The notes beneath the pieces are model-generated. The model worked only from the letters and a program-made list of their open reading frames with translations. It did not search any database and was not told where the DNA came from. This document shows, in pieces, positions 9,790 to 20,556 of a stretch of DNA of 64,000 bases. Each line of letters opens with the position of its first letter. The stretch's first letter is position 1. Origin of the DNA: Candidatus Bathyanammoxibius amoris (GTDB taxonomy: Bacteria > Planctomycetota > Brocadiia > Brocadiales > Bathyanammoxibiaceae); assembly GCA_024451685.1 (NCBI GenBank), contig JAMXCW010000001.1, forward strand, positions 223,406 to 287,405, written 5' to 3'. The position numbers were made by a program, and so were the translations under genes.

Positions 9790-11583
9790 TTATTTCTCCT
9801 CCTTCGCCTTCATCGCCTGTATTCTTCGCCTGACAAGCGGTTTCAGGTAAAATATAAATATAATGCCAAAACACAGTGTTGTAAAGCCTGTATAAACTAA
9901 AAAGATCCCGGGGTCGCGAGCCACCTGGAGACCGGAGAGTTTTGGGTTCTCCGGGTCATAGCTTGACTGGAAGAATGAGTAGCCGCCGTACTTGAGGGGG
10001 TTGTTGACCTCGATGGTTTTTTCCACCACAACCTCGCCGGCCTCAATCACCCTGAGCGTGCTTTTCCAGTCCTTGATATTCTCTCCTAATTGCTCGTAAA
10101 GTAAAAAGAAATTCCCGTCCATGTATGGGGTGGGCTCTGCCGCATCGGCGAAGACCCAGTTGTTAAGCTTGCCCGCGGGCCCTGATATCTCAACGCGGAT
10201 GGCGGGTTTCTTGAGTTCGTCAGATTGCTTCACCACAGACTGTTTAATCCCGAAATGTGGGTAAAACTTTGCTATCCTGAGCTGCTGGCCCGTGTCGGCT
10301 ATGTCGTACTTCCCTTCCATTTCCCAGCTTACGGTCTCTATCACCTTATCGTCCCTGATAAACGTTAGAAGCCTTTTGTCGTCGGGGCCTTGAAGTATCC
10401 TTATTCGCTGGGTGACGAAGGAAAAGTCTGAAGGCACACTGCAGGTGAGCTTAAGGCCCTTGTTCTTGGCGGGGTGCATCTTGTCCCAATCCGGGAAGTT
10501 TGCAAAGACCCAGCGGGACTCTGTGGCCGCGGGCCCCTGGAGTTCTATATGGATGGCGGGGTTGGTAGGCTGCTGTTCGTTAATGGGCAGGAATTTTCTG
10601 GTGAAATCAAGCACGAACTCCAGAAACTTAATCTTATAGTTCCCGATGTCGAAACTCTCACCTACCACGATGGGGACGGTTTTGGAGGTTGTCTTATCTT
10701 CCAGCGTTACAGTCAGGGTGGGTTTTCTTGACGGCCCTGTCTGTGTAGAAGCGCGCTGAAAGGCCTCCGGAGAATCTATCCACAGGTACTCCAGCTTTAA
10801 ATTTCTTTTATTGTCAACGTACGAGTTCCGGTCCTTCGCTACCAGCCATCCCTCCACCGTTACTTCCTTTGAACCGTAAAGCTGGACAAAGATGGCGGGG
10901 TTTTTCAGCTCCTCGGAATTATTTATGGCCTCCTCCACCAGTGCCGCGTCGGGGTAGTACTCCTGTATCGTAACGGTGTACGGGGACTTCGGCACGTGCT
11001 GGGGCACTCCCACGTCGATGGGTAGCACCTTCTCACGGTGCTGGTCTTTGACGTAGGCAATGAGCTCCACCTTTGGAGGGTGTTTCTCTGTTACGAATTT
11101 GACCAGTTCAAGCTCAAAGGGAAGAGGGGAAGTGGTGCCGTCAAACTGCTGAAACTGGTGCACCTTCTCGCCCTCGGCTATCCAGAGTGCGCCCTTATGG
11201 CCAAACTTCAGGCCGATGACGCTGCCTGTCAGGATGAGTATTATACTGATGTGGGTAAGCAGGAAGCCCAGTTGCAGTATGTCGCCGCGCCAGCGGTCTA
11301 TGGTGCAGCAGACAAGGTTGACGCAGAGGAGTAAAATCAGCAGGATGAACCAGTAGGACTGGAATACGTTGTTAAACTGGACAAGCTGCAGTATAGATGC
11401 CAGGCTCTCCCCGTAGTGTGTGACGTATTCCTGGGGAAGCTTGCCCTGGACTATGAACGTACCCAGTACGCAGGCTAAGGCCATAATTAATATCAGCGCT
11501 ACAGCCAGCTTCACAGAGGTAAACAGGTTCCACAGGGGGCTGCCGCTACCTGAGGCCCCGGTATTTTTTACAACCTTAGCCAT
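9790..11583 (-). CDS. resB: Cytochrome c biogenesis protein ResB
   Basis: Partner of CcsA in system II cytochrome c maturation. The 597 residues start with three hydrophobic segments (about 20-40, 60-85, 90-115), followed by a large periplasmic part, and end with one more transmembrane helix, FLVYTGFTTLCFGIIFIFYL, near 560-580. This is the usual ResB topology. The periplasmic part is long and appears partly duplicated, since two stretches share the pattern of a Lys/Pro-rich segment, NPAIHIEL or KPAIRVEI, then WVFA. That internal duplication is my reading and needs an alignment. Confidence 0.92.
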   Translation of the reverse strand: MAKVVKNTGASGSGSPLWNLFTSVKLAVALILIMALACVLGTFIVQGKLPQEYVTHYGESLASILQLVQFNNVFQSYWFILLILLLCVNLVCCTIDRWRGDILQLGFLLTHISIILILTGSVIGLKFGHKGALWIAEGEKVHQFQQFDGTTSPLPFELELVKFVTEKHPPKVELIAYVKDQHREKVLPIDVGVPQHVPKSPYTVTIQEYYPDAALVEEAINNSEELKNPAIFVQLYGSKEVTVEGWLVAKDRNSYVDNKRNLKLEYLWIDSPEAFQRASTQTGPSRKPTLTVTLEDKTTSKTVPIVVGESFDIGNYKIKFLEFVLDFTRKFLPINEQQPTNPAIHIELQGPAATESRWVFANFPDWDKMHPAKNKGLKLTCSVPSDFSFVTQRIRILQGPDDKRLLTFIRDDKVIETVSWEMEGKYDIADTGQQLRIAKFYPHFGIKQSVVKQSDELKKPAIRVEISGPAGKLNNWVFADAAEPTPYMDGNFFLLYEQLGENIKDWKSTLRVIEAGEVVVEKTIEVNNPLKYGGYSFFQSSYDPENPKLSGLQVARDPGIFLVYTGFTTLCFGIIFIFYLKPLVRRRIQAMKAKEEK

Positions 11584-11661
11584 AACATCTATTTTCCAAA
11601 GCCCTTGAAGCGAACCGGGTGGTGCCCCGCCATGTGGTTACTATACTTCTTTACACCACAT

Positions 11662-12318
11662 TTACGACCCTTCAGCTTCGGTGAGCATAAATTCAACCCT
11701 TCTGTTCTTTTTCTTGCCTTCGTTTGTGTTGTCGTTTGAGATCGGTCGATTAGGACCGTAGCCGATTACGTATACGCGGCCCGGGTCCACTCCCTGCTGT
11801 TCGGTGAGATACTGGAAGACGCTGAGCGCCCTTCCGGCGGCGAGATGGTGGTTCGATTTCCACATGTACTTGGTCTTTACTATCGGGTCTGAGTCGGTAT
11901 TGCCGGCTATCCTGAGGTTCTCATTGGGTCGTGATTTCAGGTGCTCCGCGAGCTTCTTTAGAGCATCCTCCCCTCCGGGTTTGATGTCTGCCAGCCCTGA
12001 GTCAAATAGTATTATTTCAGGAAGTTGGATTACCGGCCCCTCCGGCGTCTGCCTTACGGTGGCGCCGCCGCCAATCGCCTTGGCAAGGTTGTTAAGCTCG
12101 GCCATCAGCCTTGACTTCTCTTCAGACTCCCTAGAGATCCTTTCCTTGGAGCCGGCCAGATCGCCTTTCAGGAGGTCTATTTCGTCGGCCTGGTCTCTGA
12201 TGGTTATGGCCTGACGACGGTTAAGGCCTCTCAGTTCTTCTGTCTCTGCACATCCCAGGGCCATGCCCGTAAACACAGTGGCCAGGAACAGCTTTAGGTA
12301 TAGCGAAGTTCTATTCAT
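11662..12318 (-). CDS. OmpA/Pal-family lipoprotein
   Basis: The start at 12318 (MNRTSLYLKLFL) is preferred over one 45 bases upstream because it gives a clean lipoprotein signal ending in TGMALGC and has a GGAG site nine bases before it. After the lipidated Cys comes a coiled-coil stretch (about residues 25-75), then a C-terminal OmpA domain with FDSGLADIKPGGEDALKKLA and the peptidoglycan-binding block NRRVEFML. It probably tethers the outer membrane to the cell wall. A perfect TATAAT (12391-12396, minus strand) lies upstream, though without a good −35 box. Confidence 0.85.
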   Translation of the reverse strand: MNRTSLYLKLFLATVFTGMALGCAETEELRGLNRRQAITIRDQADEIDLLKGDLAGSKERISRESEEKSRLMAELNNLAKAIGGGATVRQTPEGPVIQLPEIILFDSGLADIKPGGEDALKKLAEHLKSRPNENLRIAGNTDSDPIVKTKYMWKSNHHLAAGRALSVFQYLTEQQGVDPGRVYVIGYGPNRPISNDNTNEGKKKNRRVEFMLTEAEGS

Positions 12319-12654
12319 TTCTTTTTTTCTCCGCAGTCTTTGGTATTTCCAGTAGCCCCTCACCAGAAATATTTAGGAACCAAAATTTTTATTATAATAT
12401 CTTCCTCAACGAAAGACGATGGAGAGGAAGAGAACTTTCAGCCTATCGGCAGACGGCAGGGGTTTTTGGGCTGAAAAACCCTCTCCGGGAGTACAGGCGA
12501 CACAACCCTTATTGTTACGACAAAAGGACTTAACGTATATTGCAGATTTTGCAGACTGTTCATCGCTCCCAGAGACATAGGCTAAACTATGAATATATCA
12601 CCCCGAAAAAATCTTTTCAAGGGTCTTTTGCGTTTTTATTTATTACCCGTGTTG
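12319..12654. other. Gene-free stretch between hisI and the OmpA lipoprotein gene
   Basis: No coding frame is convincing here. The stretch holds the putative −10 element of the lipoprotein gene and a hairpin with GGGTTTTT and AAAAACCC arms at 12460-12481. The rest is A/T-rich. Confidence 0.5.
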
Positions 12655-13038
12655 TTACTTGTAGACAGACTTGGGGTCAAACACCAGGGGCTCCCGGACC
12701 TCAAGCTCCCCGGTCCCGGGATTATACCCGCGGTAGTAACAGGACCGGTATCCGGCGTGACATGCGGCCACCTTCTGGTCTACCTTGAACTGGATGGAAT
12801 TGCCCTCGCAATCGATAGATACGTCCTTTACCGACTGGGTATGGCCCGAGCTCTCGCCCTTTATCATCAGGCGGTTCTGTGAGCGCCTGAAGACGTGGAC
12901 GAGTCCTGTCTCCAGGGTCTTTGCTACGGCGTCCTGGTTCAGGTAACAGAGCGTGAGCACCCGGCCGTCCGCATCGTCTACTATGATGGCCGGGATAAGA
13001 CCCTTCTCGTTAAACTTTATGTTTTCTATGAGTGACAT
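12655..13038 (-). CDS. hisI: Phosphoribosyl-AMP cyclohydrolase
   Basis: The third step of histidine synthesis: ring opening of phosphoribosyl-AMP by a zinc- and magnesium-dependent enzyme. The 127 residues match the stand-alone HisI form. Metal-binding elements are visible as SIDCEGNSIQFKVDQ and the Cys/His pair in AACHAGYRSCYYRG; the block GESSGHTQSVKDV is typical. No other his gene lies in the window, so the pathway is scattered. Confidence 0.95.
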   Translation of the reverse strand: MSLIENIKFNEKGLIPAIIVDDADGRVLTLCYLNQDAVAKTLETGLVHVFRRSQNRLMIKGESSGHTQSVKDVSIDCEGNSIQFKVDQKVAACHAGYRSCYYRGYNPGTGELEVREPLVFDPKSVYK

Positions 13039-13089
13039 TTTCTGCTTCCTTCAGTCGTTAGAATGAACGTTCAAAGTATCGTGCAAGTG

Positions 13090-13827
13090 CTACGTTGCAA
13101 TGTCCACTGCGAAGATGGTGGCGATTAGTCTTCCTATAGAGTATGTGATAGCCACGGCGCCCAGCCCGAACCCCACCACTTCAACGGCGCTCCATACCCA
13201 CCAGATTCGTGCCCAGCGGCTCTTCATGGCGCCCACAAAGAACAGGAACATCATGGAGAGGAGTATGGAGGCGATGAAGGCCTTTTCCGCGGGGAGGAAA
13301 AAATAGGGTGCGAGCGGCGGGATTGCGCCAAGTACGTATGAGAGACCCGTGACGGCACCGGATTTTACCGGATGTGTGTAACCCTCGCGGATGAGGCCCA
13401 GTTCCTGGGCCATCATGGTGTCAAGCCAGACCTTCTTGTCCGAGGTTATATGGTCGGCCACCATCTTTAGCTCGTCTCCTTCAAAACCCTTCTTCTTATA
13501 TATTGCCTCTATTTCCGCCCGCTCCTCCCCGGGTTTGGCCTCTATCTCTTTCTTCTCAATCTCTTCTTCCCTGTCATAAAATTCTTTAAACGATTTCTGC
13601 GAGACGTACGCCCCTATGCCCATTGAGATCGAGCCCGCGATGACCTGCGCCGTCCCCGTTATGACAATTATATTGCCTGCGGCCGTGGCGCCGAATACGC
13701 CCGTGGCGAAACCGAGTGTCTCTATCAGGCCGTCGTTTATCCCAAAGATTACCTCGCGTATGAACTTCCCCTCGGGGCTGTGCCAGTGTTCCCGCGGTTG
13801 ATTTAAAATGTCAGTTGAAGATAACAT
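13090..13827 (-). CDS. VIT1/CCC1-family membrane transporter
   Basis: A 245-residue protein with the family motif FGINDGLIETLGF in the first transmembrane helix, then hydrophobic segments near 45-70, 155-175, 180-205 and 215-240. A charged Glu/Lys-rich cytosolic loop (about 85-145) separates helices two and three, as in vacuolar iron transporters, where it binds metal. In eukaryotes these proteins move Fe2+ or Mn2+ out of the cytosol. Iron export or storage would fit a haem-rich organism, but the substrate cannot be read from sequence. Confidence 0.85.
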   Translation of the reverse strand: MLSSTDILNQPREHWHSPEGKFIREVIFGINDGLIETLGFATGVFGATAAGNIIVITGTAQVIAGSISMGIGAYVSQKSFKEFYDREEEIEKKEIEAKPGEERAEIEAIYKKKGFEGDELKMVADHITSDKKVWLDTMMAQELGLIREGYTHPVKSGAVTGLSYVLGAIPPLAPYFFLPAEKAFIASILLSMMFLFFVGAMKSRWARIWWVWSAVEVVGFGLGAVAITYSIGRLIATIFAVDIAT

Positions 13828-13846
13828 TTATGTGCCTGGTGAATCT

Positions 13847-14479
13847 CTAGGTGATTTGCCCGCATAGGTCTAATTTCCGGCGAAGCCGTTCACTGGCAGC
13901 CCTGGGGTCGTCGGAGGCCATTATGGCCGAGACGACCGCTACCCCGTCGGCCTTATTGCCGAGGACGTCGTCCACGTTGTCCTCGTTTATACCGCCCAGT
14001 GCGATGACCGGTATTTTGAGGCATACTTTCATCGTTGCGACCGCCGCCGGGCCGATGGGCCTGCCTTTGCCCGGGCTCTGGTAGATGGGGCTGATGGTTA
14101 TGTAATTGACGCCGTTTTCCTCCGCGCCCACCGCCTCCTGCATGTTATGGGCGGAGAAACCGATGAGTCTGTCGCGGCCAAGCAGCCGCCGCGCGTCCAT
14201 AATGGGCATGGAATTTTTCCCCATGTGGACGCCGTCGGCACCGACGGCCAGAGCAATGTCAACGCGGTCGTTTATGATGAGGTTGGCGCCGTAATCGTTT
14301 GTCATGTTCCTCAGCTCGGATGCCAGAAAATACATGTTCCTGCTGTCGAGGTCTTTTTCCCTGAGCTGTACGGTGGTCACGCCTCCTTCCAGCGCCCTGT
14401 GTACGACCTGCATTGGAGGGAGGCTTGAGACGCTCCTGTCCGTGATGAGGGTTAGTCTGAGTTTTTCCAGCGCGGGCAT
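13847..14479 (-). CDS. thiE: Thiamine-phosphate synthase
   Basis: Joins the pyrimidine and thiazole halves to make thiamine phosphate. The TIM-barrel landmarks are QLREKDLDSR, the pyrophosphate site NDRVDIALAVGADGVHMG, and the C-terminal ALGGINEDN with GVAVVSAI. Its 210 residues are normal. It lies seven bases after purB in a purine/pyrimidine/cofactor group. I see no THI-box upstream. The thiamine diphosphate-using decarboxylase at 23.2 kb and the transketolase at 53-55 kb would use the product. Confidence 0.95.
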   Translation of the reverse strand: MPALEKLRLTLITDRSVSSLPPMQVVHRALEGGVTTVQLREKDLDSRNMYFLASELRNMTNDYGANLIINDRVDIALAVGADGVHMGKNSMPIMDARRLLGRDRLIGFSAHNMQEAVGAEENGVNYITISPIYQSPGKGRPIGPAAVATMKVCLKIPVIALGGINEDNVDDVLGNKADGVAVVSAIMASDDPRAASERLRRKLDLCGQIT

Positions 14480-14486
14480 ATCTTTT

Positions 14487-15935
14487 TCAAACGGTCAACT
14501 TTACGGGTTTTTCTATGAGATGCTTGTGTCTCTTCAGGACGGGCGCCACCGTATCCTTAAGGAAATCGTCCACCTGCTCCGGCGCGCGGCCGACAAATTT
14601 TCCCGGGTCGAGTACCTGGTCAAGTTGTTTTCTGTCGATAAAGGCGGAGAATTTGGGGTCTCCGGCGATCCTGTCGAGCAGGTCATTATCCGTGGCGCCT
14701 TCCTTGATGAGGCGGACGGCTTCCATTGCGTGGACGCGGATGCGTTCGTGAAGCTCCTGCCGGTCGCCACCGCCCTTGACGGCCGCCATGAGAATGCGCT
14801 CGGTGGCCAGGAAGGGCAGTTCACTTCTCACATGGTGTTCTATTATGTTCGGGTTGACCTTTAGTCCTGCCGCGACGTTGTGTACGAGAGTGAGAAGACC
14901 TTCAGTAGCCATGAATGTCTCGGGTATGGAGATGCGGCGGTTGGCGGAGTCGTCGAGCGTCCTCTCGAACCACTGTCCGGCGGCGTTGAAGGCGGGGTTT
15001 AGACTGCCGCATATGACAAGACGCGCCAGCGACGCTGTCCGCTCAGAGAGTACCGGGTTTCTTTTATACGGCATGGCTGAGGAGCCCACCTGCTCCGCCT
15101 CAAACGGTTCTTCCGCCTCGCGCAGGTTTTGCAGCAGCCGGACGTCGTTGGAGAACTTGTGGGCCGACTGGGCTATCCCGCTCAAGAGGGCCAGGGCCTG
15201 GCTGTCAATCTTTCTGGAATAGGTCTGGCCGGTTACGGGATACGAGGCGCTGAAGCCCATCTTCTTTGCCACCAGTTCCTCAAGTCTTTTTATCTTTCCG
15301 GAGTCGCCGTCCAGGAGGGCCATAAAGCTGTCCTGCGTGCCGGTCGCGCCCTTTACGCCCCTGAACTTGAGCGTCCCGACCCGGTATTCCAGGTCCTCAA
15401 GGTCCAGCAGGAAATCCTGGAGCCAGAGACAGGCCCGCTTGCCGACTGTGGTAAGCTGGGCAGGCTGGTAGTGGGTAAAGGCCACGGTTACAAGGTCTCT
15501 GTGCGTGCCCGCCTGTTTCGACAGGGCATCTATGACGCCGGCCAGCCGTTTCTTTATTATTTCAAGGGCGCCGCGCATGATTATAAGGTCCGTATTATCA
15601 AGGACGTAGGCGCTGGTGGCACCCAGGTGCATAATTGGCTTTGCGCCGGGACACTGCTCCCCAAAGACCCTCAGGTGGGCCATCACGTCGTGTCTTATCC
15701 GGGATTCGAGTTTACGCACCTCATCGTACGGTATGTCTTCGAGGTGGGCCTTCATCTCGTCTATCTGGGCCCCGGTTATGTTCTTAAGCCCGATTTCATG
15801 TTGCGCCTCTGCCAGGGCTATCCAGAGCCTGCGCCAGGTGGTGTGGCGGTTATTGTCGGAGAACAGCCGGGCCATCTCAGGGCCTGCGTATCTGTCCGCC
15901 AACGGATTCCGGTATGTGTCGTGTCTCTCTGTCAA
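14487..15935 (-). CDS. purB: Adenylosuccinate lyase
   Basis: Cleaves SAICAR and adenylosuccinate with loss of fumarate in purine synthesis. The fumarase/aspartase-superfamily signature SSAMPYKRNP is complete, and LGATSAYVLDNTD and TGQTYSRKID carry further active-site residues. The 482-residue length fits the longer, human-like branch of PurB rather than the 430-residue Bacillus type; that assignment is from overall appearance. It starts 24 bases after pyrE. Confidence 0.95.
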   Translation of the reverse strand: MTERHDTYRNPLADRYAGPEMARLFSDNNRHTTWRRLWIALAEAQHEIGLKNITGAQIDEMKAHLEDIPYDEVRKLESRIRHDVMAHLRVFGEQCPGAKPIMHLGATSAYVLDNTDLIIMRGALEIIKKRLAGVIDALSKQAGTHRDLVTVAFTHYQPAQLTTVGKRACLWLQDFLLDLEDLEYRVGTLKFRGVKGATGTQDSFMALLDGDSGKIKRLEELVAKKMGFSASYPVTGQTYSRKIDSQALALLSGIAQSAHKFSNDVRLLQNLREAEEPFEAEQVGSSAMPYKRNPVLSERTASLARLVICGSLNPAFNAAGQWFERTLDDSANRRISIPETFMATEGLLTLVHNVAAGLKVNPNIIEHHVRSELPFLATERILMAAVKGGGDRQELHERIRVHAMEAVRLIKEGATDNDLLDRIAGDPKFSAFIDRKQLDQVLDPGKFVGRAPEQVDDFLKDTVAPVLKRHKHLIEKPVKLTV

Positions 15936-15959
15936 GGAGTTTGGCTCCTGTCTATGCTT

Positions 15960-16499
15960 TCACGCCGTCAGAGCGCTCTTTGTGAAGAGGGCGTCGAAGG
16001 CCAGGCCCTTTGATTCGATGTGCTCCCTGCCGCCTTCTTCCCTGTCGATTACGCAGAGAACTTTATTGACCGTTGCGCCTGCCGCGCGCAGGGTGTCTGT
16101 CCCCGTGACGGACTGTCCCCCGGTCGTGACTACGTCCTCAATCAATAATACCTCCTCGCCCTCGGATAGTTGCCCCTCTATCTGGCGCGTGATACCGTGT
16201 CCTTTTGGCGCCTTTCTGATGATTACAAACGGGAGGCCTGTTTTTATAGACAGCGCGGTGGCCAGGGGTATGCCCCCTATCTCCATCCCCGCAAGTCTTT
16301 TTGTTTCGGGAGGGACCATCTCGGCCAGAAGGTCTGTTATTGCCCCCAGGAGTCCCGGCCGGGTCTCAAAGGCGTATTTATCGAAGATGTAATCGCTCTT
16401 CCTGCCGGAACTGAGTGTGAATTCACCCGTCCTGTAGGCGGCCTGCATTATCTTTTTACCCAATTCTTCTTTTGTCGACGGCGACGCTGACATAGACAT
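15960..16499 (-). CDS. pyrE: Orotate phosphoribosyltransferase
   Basis: Makes orotidine monophosphate from orotate and PRPP. The PRPP loop VLLIEDVVTTGGQSV is complete and the substrate-side segment LAGMEIGGIPLATALS is typical. At 179 residues it is a compact member. It heads the pyrE-purB-thiE run. Confidence 0.94.
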   Translation of the reverse strand: MSMSASPSTKEELGKKIMQAAYRTGEFTLSSGRKSDYIFDKYAFETRPGLLGAITDLLAEMVPPETKRLAGMEIGGIPLATALSIKTGLPFVIIRKAPKGHGITRQIEGQLSEGEEVLLIEDVVTTGGQSVTGTDTLRAAGATVNKVLCVIDREEGGREHIESKGLAFDALFTKSALTA

Positions 16500-16870
16500 T
16501 TATACAGATACGGATACGGATGCTGACAATTACACAGGTATCAGGATAAACAGGAACAAAAAACATTTTAACACTTTTATCTGCTTATTAGTAGTATATT
16601 TGTGGCGCGACGGCCTGTACCCCTGAGCCGTCGGTTCTATATTTACTGAGAAATTTACTGAGAAAAATTCTCCGGCCGTTTACAGGCCCCTTTGCATCCT
16701 GAGACCTCTGCAAAACGTACAAACCTGTCATTGCGAGGAGCCGAAGGCGACGAAGCAATCGCGCAAGTGATTTTCACTAAGGGAGATGAGATTGCTTCGC
16801 TTCGCTCGCAATGACAATACGCAGCATTACTTTGCATTTTTCAGAAGTATCATCCTTTGATAAGAGGGTT
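16500..16870. other. Gene-free stretch with palindromic repeat
   Basis: Between the MBOAT gene and pyrE there is no convincing gene. Most of the stretch is simple A/T-rich DNA, and its centre is the inverted repeat listed separately. Confidence 0.6.
16727..16815. repeat. MITE-like palindromic repeat
   Basis: The 89-bp element begins with GTCATTGCGAG and ends with its exact reverse complement CTCGCAATGAC. Inside, further arms (gaagcaatc and gattgcttc) extend the pairing, leaving a short spacer. The GTCATTGCGAG…GAAGCAATC pattern is a familiar dispersed intergenic repeat in many bacteria. It lies downstream of the MBOAT gene and could fold into a long hairpin in RNA. Confidence 0.8.
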
Positions 16871-17868
16871 TCAAAAAGGTATTCGAATTGTATGCAGCGC
16901 GAAGACCGTCTCCAGATTATGCACAAAGAGGACTCCGGGCACCACAATAGACGTCATTGTAGCGGTCCATCTTAGTAAGGCCAGGTCTTTTCTGTTTTTG
17001 TAATCCGTGATGTTTGCTGACAGCAGGTCATGCAGGAAGATACTCAGTACAAACATGAAGGATTGTATCAAAAAGAACGTCATCATAAAGCCGTTTATGG
17101 TGCCGGAGGCAAGGCTGATCGTGTATTCATGACACAGGCCGCTTACCGCAAAGACCAGGGGGATGCCCGTGTATAGTCGTTTGTGGCCTGTCAGCTGGTG
17201 ATACACGTTGTCCATGAGCCATTCGTGCATGGGTTTGTTCCATCTCCTCCAGAACTCACCCGGGGATTGGGCGAATGCCGGGGCCCCGAAGAATTCAGCG
17301 ACCTCGTAACCTATGAGACGGTAAACGTTTAGCACAAGGTTCGTGCCGCACATGAAGGACATGTAATACACAATCCCCAGCAGGATGTAGTTGACAACCG
17401 GTGAAACCTGCCACCACCCCAGGTCCCTGTTGAGGACAAGAAACACGGCCCCCACTACACCGTATAAGATACTTTTCATGAGCTTTTTTAATATGGTCGA
17501 GGTGGGCAGGGTGCAGGCCCCTCTTGGGAGGCATCTGGTTATGTTTGTCGTATACAGGTGGTCGAAGGAGTGGAAGAACTTCCAGAAATCCTTGTAGTGG
17601 CCGGGGAGTGATTCGTATCTGTTATAGTAATCTATAAGCTTTAGTATATGTAGTAATGTGTATGACAGGAGTAACCAGTTTATTATGGGGTTTGAGAGGG
17701 GGAGTATTAGCGGAGCCAGGCCAAGGGGCAGCAGTGAGCCCCAGAACAGGAGTTTTTTTTTGAGCCGGGGTCAGCTCTTGATATTATCTGGTAGCCAAAG
17801 ACCCTGAAAGAGACGTTTAGAACAAGTACTATAAGGACTATTGAAGACCACCTTATCTCTATATCCAT
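16871..17868 (-). CDS. MBOAT-family acyltransferase, DGAT1/ACAT-like, interrupted by one frameshift
   Basis: The frame opened by ATG at 17868 (GGGGGTGA seven bases upstream) runs for about 40 residues to a run of nine A (minus strand, 17752-17760). From there the coding continues in the −1 frame as KLLFWGSLLPLGLAPL and so on to a stop at 16871, giving about 330 residues with many hydrophobic segments. The C-terminal part has the membrane-bound O-acyltransferase blocks FWRRWNKPMHEWL and SGLCHEYTISL; the HEY context recalls eukaryotic DGAT1/ACAT. The family esterifies lipids or alcohols with acyl-CoA. One extra A, slippage, or a sequencing error would restore the protein. Downstream of groEL by 45 bases. 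Confidence 0.75.
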
Positions 17869-17913
17869 TCGGCAGTCACCCCCATCCATTGTAGTAATGT
17901 AGTAAGGCGATTA

Positions 17914-19626
<1,713 letters not shown>

Positions 19627-19709
19627 GGTGCGCCAACCTCCTGCGCGGAAACGCAAAATGGGTTATCGTTTGTAGACGTTTGTGCGTAAACAGCGGTCGG
19701 TGTGCCTTC

Positions 19710-19997
19710 TCAAGCATAAACGGCCAGTATGTCTTCTTCAGACATAATAAGGTATTCCTCGTCGTCGATTATGACCTCCGTGCCCCCATATGATGAGAAA
19801 ATCACGCGGTCACCCTTCTTCAGCTGACTCTTAACCCTCTGGCCGCTCTTCAGGAGCTTGCCGTCTCCCAGTTCAACCACCTTTCCCTCCCGGGGTTTTT
19901 CCTTTGCGGACTCGGGAAGTAGAATCCCGCCGGCAGTCTTTTCTTCAGGTTCGAGTCTCTTTACCAGGACCTTTTCCCCGATAGGTTTTACCTTCAT
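19710..19997 (-). CDS. groES: Co-chaperonin GroES
   Basis: The 95-residue lid of the GroEL chamber. The mobile loop EEKTAGGILLPESAKEKP and the segment GDRVIFSSYGGTEV are typical. A GGAGAGG site precedes the start. No CIRCE inverted repeat is visible upstream; instead a receiver-domain gene lies 22 bases before it. Confidence 0.96.
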   Translation of the reverse strand: MKVKPIGEKVLVKRLEPEEKTAGGILLPESAKEKPREGKVVELGDGKLLKSGQRVKSQLKKGDRVIFSSYGGTEVIIDDEEYLIMSEEDILAVYA

Positions 19998-20019
19998 AGC
20001 GAACGCCTCTCCTTAATTA

Positions 20020-20556
20020 TTATATGTGGATTCCCTTAAAATCTTCTCTTTCCCAGTAGTATTTCTTCATTATCTGTTTCATGGCAAAGTGCAGTACGTC
20101 GAGCTTAATAGGCTTGGAGATAACCGCGTAGGCCTCTGCGGAGATTGCCCTCAACAACATCTCCTTTGATGCGTCCCTTGAGAGCAGGATGCACGGGAGG
20201 ACGACTTGGAACTCTTTCTTTATGAACCCGAACGTATCGAGACCGCTTATGTCCGGCAGGTTCATGTCCGTTATAAGCGCGTGGATGACCACTTCTCTCG
20301 CAATCTCCACGGCTTCCCTGCCCGAACCGGCCAGATAGGTATTATAACCCTCTGGCTCGAAAAAATCCTTTATAATCTCCCTGGAGGTCTCGTCCGTGTC
20401 AGTGATGAGCAGAGAGTATTGCTTTCGGTTACTGTAAGGTGAACAAATTGCTACCATGGCAATCTTTTGTGCAAAATAAATGCCAATAACACGCACAAGT
20501 TCAGGGTTGATACATTCATACATTTCCGTGGGCACCGGCGTGGCGATACAACACAT
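20020..20556 (-). CDS. Single-domain response regulator (receiver protein)
   Basis: A CheY-like receiver domain fills about residues 45-165: the acidic pair near LLITDTDE, the phospho-acceptor in ALITDMNLPDISG, a Ser switch in ILLSRDAS and the conserved Lys in VISKPIKLD. No output domain follows. The first 30-40 residues do not look like part of the domain, and a start at 20457 (MVAICSPY) is possible; neither start has a good ribosome site. Being 22 bases before groES, it may be part of the chaperonin transcript. Confidence 0.8.
   Translation of the reverse strand: MCCIATPVPTEMYECINPELVRVIGIYFAQKIAMVAICSPYSNRKQYSLLITDTDETSREIIKDFFEPEGYNTYLAGSGREAVEIAREVVIHALITDMNLPDISGLDTFGFIKKEFQVVLPCILLSRDASKEMLLRAISAEAYAVISKPIKLDVLHFAMKQIMKKYYWEREDFKGIHI

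Noticed and set aside
15129..16013. 294-codon plus-strand frame
   Set aside because: Antisense to purB and pyrE, which are certain genes; no motif.
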